A stretch of 6,798 nucleotides of DNA from an uncultured Rhodospirillales bacterium. Lineage in GTDB: Bacteria; Pseudomonadota; Alphaproteobacteria; RF32; CAG-239. Of this stretch, positions 1-4,810 are shown one piece after another. The notes below the pieces were generated by a model. The model was not told the DNA's origin, made no database searches, and worked only from the letters and a program-made list of their open reading frames with translations. The stretch covers positions 1-6,798 of the forward strand of contig CADBMA010000013.1 in NCBI GenBank assembly GCA_902795665.1. Reading direction: 5' to 3'. A program made the translations under genes and the position numbers. Every line of letters starts with the position of its first letter. Position 1 is the stretch's first letter.

Positions 1-72
1 AAAATTACCGGACACATTGAAGTTGATGAAATACTAGATAAGATTTTCGGTAGCTTTTGTATCGGAAAATAA
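1..72 (+). CDS. mnmE: tRNA modification GTPase MnmE, C-terminal end (5' truncated by window)
   Basis: Only the last 23 codons and the TAA stop are present. The frame reads KITGHIEVDEILDKIFGSF and ends in CIGK. This matches the conserved MnmE (TrmE) C-terminus, where a helix of the type 'G-x-V-x-x-E-E-LLD-x-IF' runs into the invariant F-C-I-G-K tail carrying the functionally important cysteine. MnmE is a G-domain protein that works with MnmG to place a carboxymethylaminomethyl or aminomethyl group on U34 of certain tRNAs. Finding mnmG downstream on the same strand supports the call, although a minus-strand gene separates the two. The stop codon overlaps the first copy of a dispersed repeat (68-86). 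The G domain and the N-terminal folate domain lie outside the window. Confidence 0.9.
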   Translation, partial: KITGHIEVDEILDKIFGSFCIGK

Positions 73-86
73 CACCGTATTTAAAG
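68..86 (+). repeat. Dispersed motif AACACCGTATTTAAA, copy 1 (19-nt version)
   Basis: The 19 bases AATAACACCGTATTTAAAG are identical to 1314-1332, and their 15-base core (71-85) is identical to 4441-4455. This copy spans the stop codon of mnmE (TAA, 70-72) and the stop codon of the convergent methyltransferase gene (TAA on the minus strand, 81-83), so it makes up essentially the whole junction between the two genes. The function is unknown; see findings. Confidence 0.6.
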
Positions 87-653
87 CTTGTACACGTATA
101 CACCCTTAAAGAAAGATCCTTTGCCGGTCTTAATTTTTTCTACAAGCGGCAAATTTGGAATCTTAAACGTGTTAGAAAAAATAATCTGAGTTTTGTAATT
201 ATCTCGCATAATTTTTTGCCCGAATTTTTTCATCAGAGGCTCAATTAAAAAACATACAATAATATCTGCCCCTCCAATATCACAATTAAACATATCGTCA
301 CAATAAATTTTGACATTATTGTATTTTTTTGCCCTCAGGCGGCATATAAAATATGCAAATTTATTCCACTCAATACCTACAAATTTATGGTTAGGAAATT
401 CTTTTGCAAGTTCAAATAATAATGTTCCGGTTCCGCATCCCGGATCAAGTATGGTCATATTCGACAAACTGTTTTTGAGAACATTACGGATATTGCTTAT
501 AATATTTTTTTTCTCAGCGCCAAAACTTGGTACAAAAGGAGGATATTTGCGATATTCTTTATAAAAAAACAATTTCATTTCAATCACAAGAATCCAAATT
601 GCGGCAGTCAAAAGCATCACATGTATTATTGCCATAAAGCAAAAAGTAAGCAT
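81..653 (-). CDS. Membrane-anchored class I SAM-dependent methyltransferase, FAM173-like
   Basis: The start is set at the ATG at 653-651 because a perfect Shine-Dalgarno (GGAGGAG, 663-657 on the minus strand) sits just ahead of it; a TTG at 671 and an ATG at 665 in the same frame would lie upstream of or within that site. The product is 190 residues. Residues 4-24 are a hydrophobic membrane segment. A 'YPPFVPS' stretch follows at 37-43, then the SAM motif I ILDPGCGTG (68-76), the acidic residue ending strand 2 (E95 in GIEWN), and a DD pair at 119-120 before 'ADIIVCFLIEPLMKKF'. N-terminal helix, P-x-V-P segment, Rossmann motifs and a 'FL-x-x-P-x-M' segment in this order resemble the FAM173 (ATPSCKMT/ANTKMT) protein-lysine methyltransferases and their bacterial relatives. 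This is family resemblance by eye; the substrate is unknown. It lies between mnmE and mnmG on the opposite strand and looks more AT-rich than mnmG, so it may be an insertion. Confidence 0.8.
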   Translation of the reverse strand: MLTFCFMAIIHVMLLTAAIWILVIEMKLFFYKEYRKYPPFVPSFGAEKKNIISNIRNVLKNSLSNMTILDPGCGTGTLLFELAKEFPNHKFVGIEWNKFAYFICRLRAKKYNNVKIYCDDMFNCDIGGADIIVCFLIEPLMKKFGQKIMRDNYKTQIIFSNTFKIPNLPLVEKIKTGKGSFFKGVYVYKL

Positions 654-774
654 AGTCTCCTCCATACGCAAAAATAAAACAATATGTATAAAAATATGGT
701 TAAAAATTACCTTGATAAAAAAAAGAAAATATAATAAAAATCCTTATAAATAATACGGTTAATTAAAATGAATA
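654..774. promoter_or_regulatory. Divergent intergenic region, likely promoters for mnmG and the methyltransferase
   Basis: This 121-base, very AT-rich gap separates the divergent methyltransferase and mnmG starts. mnmG cannot be read through from mnmE without crossing the antisense methyltransferase gene, so a promoter is expected here. On the plus strand a TTGATA hexamer (712-717) and a TATAAT hexamer (730-735) are visible, but only 12 bases separate them, too few for one sigma-70-type promoter. TTGATA could pair with the weak TAAAAA at 735-740 (17-base spacing), or TATAAT could pair with a poor -35 at 707-712. No convincing -35/-10 pair was found on the minus strand. No Shine-Dalgarno is visible before mnmG. 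Confidence 0.35.
657..663 (-). promoter_or_regulatory. Strong ribosome binding site that decides the methyltransferase start
   Basis: On the minus strand GGAGGAG lies 3 bases before ATG (653-651), with 5 bases between the GGAGG core and the start. Few other genes in the window have such a clear site, and it argues against the upstream in-frame TTG and ATG codons. Confidence 0.75.
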
Positions 775-788
775 ATGAATAATGAATA
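768..788 (+). repeat. Three tandem ATGAATA heptamers at the mnmG start
   Basis: ATGAATA occurs three times head to tail (768-774, 775-781, 782-788). Because the unit is 7 bases long, each ATG falls in a different reading frame. Only the middle one (775) is in frame with mnmG. The first opens a four-codon frame (MNNE) ending at TAA 780-782, and the third closes at a TAG within six codons. Confidence 0.85.
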
Positions 789-2622
789 TGATGTCATAGT
801 GGTCGGCGGCGGTCATGCCGGTTGTGAAGCGTGCGCAGCATCAGCTCGCATGGGAGCAAAGACTCTGCTTGTAACACACAAAAAATCAACCATTGGTGAA
901 ATGTCATGCAACCCTGCAATCGGCGGACTTGGAAAAGGGCATTTTGTCCGTGAAATAGACGCTCTTGACGGCCTTATGGGGCGCATTGCTGACAAATCCG
1001 GCATCCAGTTTCGAATGCTTAATATGTCTAAAGGTCCGGCAGTCAGAGGACCGCGCGCACAAATTGATAGAGAGTTATACAAAAAATATATGCTTGAAGA
1101 GCTTTGCCGGCAGCCAAATTTAGAAATATTTGAATCCGCAGTTGAAGGTATTGTTTTTGAGAACAAAAAAGCTGTTGGTATAAAACTTTCAAATGGTCAG
1201 GAAATAAGATCAAAATCAATCATCTTGACTACAGGCACATTTTTGAATGGCATAATGTTCGTCGGTCATCAAACCTCCGTTGGCGGGCGTGTTAATGATG
1301 TTACTTGCACCGGAATAACACCGTATTTAAAGTCACTGAACATTAATATGGGTAGGCTTAAAACCGGCACACCCGCACGTCTGAACGCTGATTCAATTAA
1401 TTGGGATATCTTAGAAATTCAATCCGGCGACCATCCTCCGCACCCCTTTTCTTATCTCACAGAAAAAATCACCAATCCGCAAATAAATTGCTATATTACG
1501 CATACAAACGAAAACACTCACAAAATAATTCGTGATAATTTTGAGAAATGCGCTCTTTTTTCCGGTTTAATAAAAGGTGTTGGTCCGAGATATTGTCCGA
1601 GTATTGAAGATAAATTAGTAAAGTTTGCCGATAGAACAAGCCATCAAGTTTTTTTGGAGCCAGAAGGGTTGGACAGCAAGCTGATTTATCCAAATGGTTT
1701 ATCAACCTCGCTGCCTGCAGATGTTCAAGAAGCCTTTCTTCGTACCATAAAAGGTCTGGAAAACGTTGAAATAGTCCGCTACGCCTACGCTATTGAATAT
1801 GACTATGTAGATCCGCAAGAACTTAACCGCTGTTTACAAGTTAAAAAAATTCCCAATCTATATCTTGCTGGTCAAATAAACGGAACAACCGGATATGAGG
1901 AAGCTGCTGCCCAAGGAGTTTTGGCCGGAATAAATGCCGCCCTAAATGCTATACGTCATGGCGAAGAATTTACAATTGACCGCAGTCAGGCGTATATTGG
2001 TGTTATGATTGACGACCTTATAACTAAAGGTGTTGACGAGCCGTACCGTATGTTTACATCACGCTCTGAATATCGCTTACATCTTCGCGCCGACAATGCG
2101 GATTCTCGTTTGACCGAAATGGGATATAAAATCGGCTGCGTTTCAGAACATCGTTATAATATTTTCAAAAACAAACAAACCGAAATTGCCAGACTGCGTA
2201 ATATTTCCGATAGCCTTTCTTTGTCGCCGAAAGAAATGAGCCTATACGCCATAAAAAAGGACTCACGCCGCACAGCTTTTAATTTAATGTCATATGACGA
2301 TGTTTCACGTGAAACCATTTTGCAAATATGGCCGCAACTAAGAGAATTTCAGCCAGATGTCTACGAAGCCGTAGAAATAGACGCTCGCTATTCCGGCTAT
2401 ATAAAACGCCAAATGGCAGACATTGAAGTATTCAAAAAAGATGAAAAACTGAAAATCAGCGCAAATATTGATTATACAAAAATCGGCGGATTATCCAACG
2501 AAATGGTTGCAAAACTAAGCCGCATCCGACCATCAACCATCGGCGAAGCTTCGCGCATTTCAGGAGTAACCCCTGCTGCAATAATGGCCATCTTGGGATA
2601 TATAAAAAATGAACAAAGATAA
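775..2622 (+). CDS. mnmG: tRNA uridine-5-carboxymethylaminomethyl modification protein MnmG (GidA)
   Basis: MnmG is the FAD-dependent partner of MnmE; the complex modifies the wobble uridine (U34) of tRNAs reading two-codon boxes. The 615-residue product is full length (about 620-630 in relatives). Visible hallmarks are the N-terminal dinucleotide-binding motif GGGHAG (residues 11-16), 'NPAIGGLGKGH' with 'REIDALDGLMGR' soon after, 'SKGPAVRGPRAQIDRELY', 'GRLKTGTPARL', 'LAGQINGTTGYEEAAAQG' and 'MFTSRSEYRLHLRADNAD', followed by the C-terminal helical domain that contacts MnmE. The start at 775 gives MNNEYDVIVVGGG, close to the expected distance to the FAD motif. The 3' end overlaps the HD-domain gene by 14 bases, suggesting co-translation. 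The gene contains one parS-like site (2301-2316) and one copy of the dispersed repeat (1314-1332), the latter in a weakly conserved stretch before GRLKTGTP. Confidence 0.98.
   Translation: MNNEYDVIVVGGGHAGCEACAASARMGAKTLLVTHKKSTIGEMSCNPAIGGLGKGHFVREIDALDGLMGRIADKSGIQFRMLNMSKGPAVRGPRAQIDRELYKKYMLEELCRQPNLEIFESAVEGIVFENKKAVGIKLSNGQEIRSKSIILTTGTFLNGIMFVGHQTSVGGRVNDVTCTGITPYLKSLNINMGRLKTGTPARLNADSINWDILEIQSGDHPPHPFSYLTEKITNPQINCYITHTNENTHKIIRDNFEKCALFSGLIKGVGPRYCPSIEDKLVKFADRTSHQVFLEPEGLDSKLIYPNGLSTSLPADVQEAFLRTIKGLENVEIVRYAYAIEYDYVDPQELNRCLQVKKIPNLYLAGQINGTTGYEEAAAQGVLAGINAALNAIRHGEEFTIDRSQAYIGVMIDDLITKGVDEPYRMFTSRSEYRLHLRADNADSRLTEMGYKIGCVSEHRYNIFKNKQTEIARLRNISDSLSLSPKEMSLYAIKKDSRRTAFNLMSYDDVSRETILQIWPQLREFQPDVYEAVEIDARYSGYIKRQMADIEVFKKDEKLKISANIDYTKIGGLSNEMVAKLSRIRPSTIGEASRISGVTPAAIMAILGYIKNEQR
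1314..1332 (+). repeat. Dispersed motif AACACCGTATTTAAA, copy 2 (19-nt version, inside mnmG)
   Basis: This is base-for-base identical to 68-86. Here it is read as I-T-P-Y-L-K, in a segment of MnmG between 'GGRV' and 'MGRLKTGTP' whose sequence is not well conserved in the family, so the DNA sequence rather than the protein may be what is kept. Confidence 0.6.
2301..2316 (+). other. parS: parS-like centromere site inside mnmG (15 of 16 bases)
   Basis: TGTTTCACGTGAAACC differs from the widely conserved bacterial parS palindrome only in the last base (C instead of A). It is read in frame as V510-S-R-E-T514 of MnmG, with the leading T being the third base of the preceding Asp codon. It lies about 1.9 kb upstream of the perfect site in rsmG and about 2.5 kb upstream of parA. 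Probable ParB binding site; the single mismatch could weaken binding. Confidence 0.8.
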
Positions 2623-3244
2623 TATCTTAAAATATCCTTCTCGCAATGAGGCATATAAAATATGGGAAGATGGCATAAAGTATCGCCAATCCCGTCCTTA
2701 TCCGTTTCCTTTAGAAAACGAATACCGATTTCACACCCAAGGTGTTGCCGCAGCATCACAAGCCATTGCTGAACACGTCAATGGCATGGACAGAGAAAAA
2801 GCCTTTGTGCTTGGGCTTCTTCATGATTATGGCAAAAGAATAAATGAAAAAATTGAAAACAAATTTCATGGTCGCGAAGGATATGAGGTTATGATGGATT
2901 TAGGATTTCCTGCTGTTGCACAAATCTGTCTTACCCACACATTTCCTAACCAAAATTTTGACGATTCTGAGTACGCATATCCACAAGAATGGAAAGATTG
3001 GGCTCATCAAAAAATTGCAAAAATTCAGTATGACGATTATGATTATCTTATTTGCCTTTGTGACAAATTTTTTGAAGGTCTTTCAATGGTTTCAATTGAA
3101 AAAAGAACCGAAGGAATTGCACAAAGATACAATATAAACAAAGCTCAGAAAGATATTTTGTACAAACAATCAATAGCGCTTAAAAAATATTTTGATGAAA
3201 AAACCGGAATGGACATATATCAAATTTTAAAAATAAGAGACTAA
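2609..3244 (+). CDS. HD-domain metal-dependent phosphohydrolase
   Basis: The 211-residue protein shows the HD-superfamily ligand order: H42 in 'RFHTQG', the H72-D73 pair in 'GLLHDYGK', H87 and H110 in 'KFHGREG' and 'LTHTFP', and D152 in 'LICLCDKFFEG'. Such proteins hydrolyse phosphate esters, often of nucleotides, using one or two metal ions. No partner domain, membrane helix or signal peptide is visible, so it is probably a soluble cytoplasmic enzyme; the substrate cannot be read from the sequence. The start ATG overlaps the end of mnmG by 14 bases, and the stop lies 1 base before the PHP-domain gene, so the three genes look co-transcribed and translationally coupled. No strong Shine-Dalgarno is visible, which fits coupling. 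HD proteins are not a usual part of the mnmG-rsmG block. Confidence 0.85.
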   Translation: MNKDNILKYPSRNEAYKIWEDGIKYRQSRPYPFPLENEYRFHTQGVAAASQAIAEHVNGMDREKAFVLGLLHDYGKRINEKIENKFHGREGYEVMMDLGFPAVAQICLTHTFPNQNFDDSEYAYPQEWKDWAHQKIAKIQYDDYDYLICLCDKFFEGLSMVSIEKRTEGIAQRYNINKAQKDILYKQSIALKKYFDEKTGMDIYQILKIRD

Positions 3245-3245
3245 A

Positions 3246-4076
3246 ATGCAACAATTCAGTTTTCACACTCACACAATATTTTCCGACGGCAAAAACTCTG
3301 CCGAAGAGATGTTAAATCAAGCCGTCAAGCTTGGATGGTCCGAAATAGGTATTAGCGACCACCTTATTATCCATGAAAACATAACCGCAAGCCCATCTTG
3401 GTGCAGATGGCAAAAAGAGCCGCATATTTTTTGGAATAATTTTGAAAAAATTTACGATTATTTTGCCCGTAACTGTGAGTACATTCGCAAAATATCCGAC
3501 AATTATCCGTTAAAAATAAGACTGGGTGCAGAGGTTGATTTTTTTCCATATGGTGGGTGGATTGAAAAATTTATCAAAATACGTGAACGTTTGGAGCTGG
3601 ACTATTGTATTTCCGGAAATCATTACCTGATTTTGGACGATCAATATCACAATCTGCTAGATATTAAAGACGTGGATAAAATTGATAGCAACCAACAGGT
3701 AAAAGCGATCAGACGACACCTGAAAACCTTGTGCTTGGCAGCCCAAAGCGGATTGTTTGAATTTATAGCCCATATAGATTATATGCGCAAAATTGATATT
3801 TTTACAGATCCGCAATTTGATGAAGACAAAAAAGAAGTTATAGAGTTTTTTGCGCATAACGATATAACAACAGAAATAAGCACCAAAGGGCTTCGCAAAA
3901 ACGGTGTTTTTTATCCTTGTTTACCCATGCTTAAACAGCTTGTTGATAATCGGGTAAAACTGGTTATAAGCGACGACGCTCACCGCGTTGAAGAATTGGG
4001 ATATCAATTTGATTATGCCGAAAAAACATTACAAGAATTAAACTGTGTCAATCGTTGGTCGTTTGTTGATAAATAG
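3246..4076 (+). CDS. PHP-domain phosphoesterase, histidinol-phosphatase (HisK/HisJ)-like
   Basis: The 276-residue protein has the polymerase-and-histidinol-phosphatase (PHP) metal motifs in order: H7-T-H9 with D14 in 'HTHTIFSDG', D38-H39 in 'GISDH', E96 in 'LGAEVDFFP', H126 in 'SGNHY', H176 in 'AHIDYMRK', and D243/D244 with H246 in 'VISDDAH'. The length and the 'EISTKGLRK' segment resemble HisK-type histidinol-phosphate phosphatases (about 260-280 residues), which remove phosphate in the penultimate step of histidine synthesis. No histidine genes are nearby, and many PHP proteins act on other phosphoesters, so the specific reaction is left open. It starts 1 base after the HD-domain gene, giving a tandem of two different metal phosphoesterases downstream of mnmG. 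It ends the first run of genes; a 107-base AT-rich spacer follows. Confidence 0.85.
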   Translation: MQQFSFHTHTIFSDGKNSAEEMLNQAVKLGWSEIGISDHLIIHENITASPSWCRWQKEPHIFWNNFEKIYDYFARNCEYIRKISDNYPLKIRLGAEVDFFPYGGWIEKFIKIRERLELDYCISGNHYLILDDQYHNLLDIKDVDKIDSNQQVKAIRRHLKTLCLAAQSGLFEFIAHIDYMRKIDIFTDPQFDEDKKEVIEFFAHNDITTEISTKGLRKNGVFYPCLPMLKQLVDNRVKLVISDDAHRVEELGYQFDYAEKTLQELNCVNRWSFVDK

Positions 4077-4183
4077 ATTCATTTTGTTGTTTTACTGGTT
4101 TGAAAATACAAATAATTTTTTTTATTTGTTTATAACTGTCTTTTTTGTTTTAAAATATTTTTCCATAATATATAAATAAACTC
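4077..4183 (+). promoter_or_regulatory. AT-rich spacer with probable promoter for rsmG-parA-parB
   Basis: This 107-base gap is the only non-coding stretch before rsmG on the plus strand. Candidate elements are TTGTTT (4126-4131) with TAAAAT (4151-4156, spacing 19) and TTGTTT (4145-4150) with TATATA (4169-4174, spacing 18); both pairs are weak and the region is T-rich enough to give such matches by chance. A perfect 8-bp inverted repeat, ACAAATAA/TTATTTGT (4108-4115 and 4122-4129), encloses six T. It has one G-C pair and is too weak to call a terminator. No Shine-Dalgarno precedes the rsmG ATG. Confidence 0.35.
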
Positions 4184-4810
4184 ATGGAAAATTTTTGCAA
4201 AACATACAATGTTTCACGTGAAACATATGCCAAATTACAACAATACTGCGCTTCTCTTTTTGAATGGCAGCAAAAGTTTAATCTTGTAAGCAACAATTCT
4301 TTACAAGATGTTTGGAAACGGCATTTCAACGATTCTGCGCAACTGTTTGATTATATTCCCCAAAGTGCCGCCAATCTTTTAGATATAGGCAGTGGGGCGG
4401 GGTTTCCGGCAATGGTCTTGGCGATTATCGCTGCAGAGAAAACACCGTATTTAAATATAACCATGGTTGAAAGCGTTGCTAAAAAAACACTGTTTTTAAA
4501 CCATGTTAAAAACCTGACAGCAATTAACGCCGAAATTTTGAACACAAGGGTTGAAAATTTACACGGTAGAAAATTTGACATCATAACCGCCCGTGCCGTA
4601 ACATCGCTAAATGATTTACTCAATTACGCCTTTCCGCTTCTTGGCGTCGATGGGAAATGCATTTTCCCAAAAGGGAAAAGCTATCAGCAAGAGATAGACT
4701 CTGCGCGAAAAAATTGGACTTTTTCTGTTGAAATATTTGACAGTCAAACCTCGCAGGACGGAAAAATATTAGTTATTAAAAATATTGCGCCAAAAAGGAG
4801 AAAACAATGA
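4184..4810 (+). CDS. rsmG: 16S rRNA (guanine-527-N7)-methyltransferase RsmG (GidB)
   Basis: RsmG uses SAM to methylate N7 of G527 in the 530 loop of 16S rRNA. The 208 residues match the family's usual length. Visible motifs are 'FNLVS', W44 with 'RHFNDSAQLF' (45-54), the SAM motif LLDIGSGAGFPAMVLA (65-80), 'VESVAKKTLFL' (95-105), 'ITARAVTSL' (134-141) and 'FPKGK' (161-165) near the C-terminus. The N-terminus reads 'YNVSRETYAKL', where VSRET is produced by an embedded perfect parS site, as also seen in rsmG genes of other alphaproteobacteria. A dispersed-repeat copy (4441-4455) encodes TPYLN just before strand 2. The stop overlaps the parA start by 4 bases. The ATG lacks a Shine-Dalgarno, but no better start is available. 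Confidence 0.97.
   Translation: MENFCKTYNVSRETYAKLQQYCASLFEWQQKFNLVSNNSLQDVWKRHFNDSAQLFDYIPQSAANLLDIGSGAGFPAMVLAIIAAEKTPYLNITMVESVAKKTLFLNHVKNLTAINAEILNTRVENLHGRKFDIITARAVTSLNDLLNYAFPLLGVDGKCIFPKGKSYQQEIDSARKNWTFSVEIFDSQTSQDGKILVIKNIAPKRRKQ
4210..4225 (+). other. parS: parS centromere site, perfect 16-bp consensus, inside rsmG
   Basis: TGTTTCACGTGAAACA is the exact palindromic parS consensus bound by chromosomal ParB. It lies near the start of rsmG, encoding V10-S-R-E-T14, about 600 bases upstream of parA. ParB loads here as a CTP-dependent clamp and spreads, marking the origin region for ParA-driven segregation. The cognate parA and parB genes in the same window make the assignment secure. 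Confidence 0.95.
4441..4455 (+). repeat. Dispersed motif AACACCGTATTTAAA, copy 3 (15-nt core, inside rsmG)
   Basis: This is identical over 15 bases to 71-85 and 1317-1331, in the same orientation. It is read as T-P-Y-L-(N) in rsmG, in the loop between the helix after motif I and 'ITMVES', a part of the protein that varies among relatives. The reading frame relative to the motif is the same as for the copy in mnmG. Confidence 0.6.
4795..4800 (+). promoter_or_regulatory. Ribosome binding site of parA
   Basis: AAGGAG ends 6 bases before the parA ATG (4807) and lies inside the last codons of rsmG. It fixes the parA start at the ATGA overlap and allows parA to be translated independently of coupling to rsmG. 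Confidence 0.8.

Noticed and set aside
89..102. Near-palindrome TGTACACGTATACA.
   Set aside because: One mismatch pair, and it falls in the Val/Tyr-rich C-terminal codons of the methyltransferase; no reason to call it a binding site.
57..248. A 63-codon plus-strand frame overlapping the mnmE end and the methyltransferase.
   Set aside because: It is antisense to the methyltransferase C-terminus, overlaps the mnmE stop, has no ribosome binding site and no recognisable motif.
654..671. Upstream TTG (671) or ATG (665) as start of the methyltransferase.
   Set aside because: The GGAGGAG ribosome binding site lies between them and the ATG at 653, so the downstream ATG is the better start.
2041..2062. 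TACCGTATGTTTA in mnmG as a degenerate copy of the dispersed motif.
   Set aside because: It encodes the strongly conserved EPYRMFTSR segment, so the protein explains it.
341..2664. A second exact 15-mer pair, GGCATATAAAATATG at 341-355 and 2650-2664.
   Set aside because: It is almost wholly A/T, partly self-complementary and occurs only twice, in unrelated coding frames on different strands. Chance is a reasonable explanation, unlike the 19-base match of the three-copy motif.
2466..3910. TTATCC-containing 9-mers (for example near 1688, 2471, 3368) as DnaA boxes or oriC.
   Set aside because: They lie singly inside coding sequence and none matches TTATNCACA; there is no cluster or AT-rich unwinding element with them.
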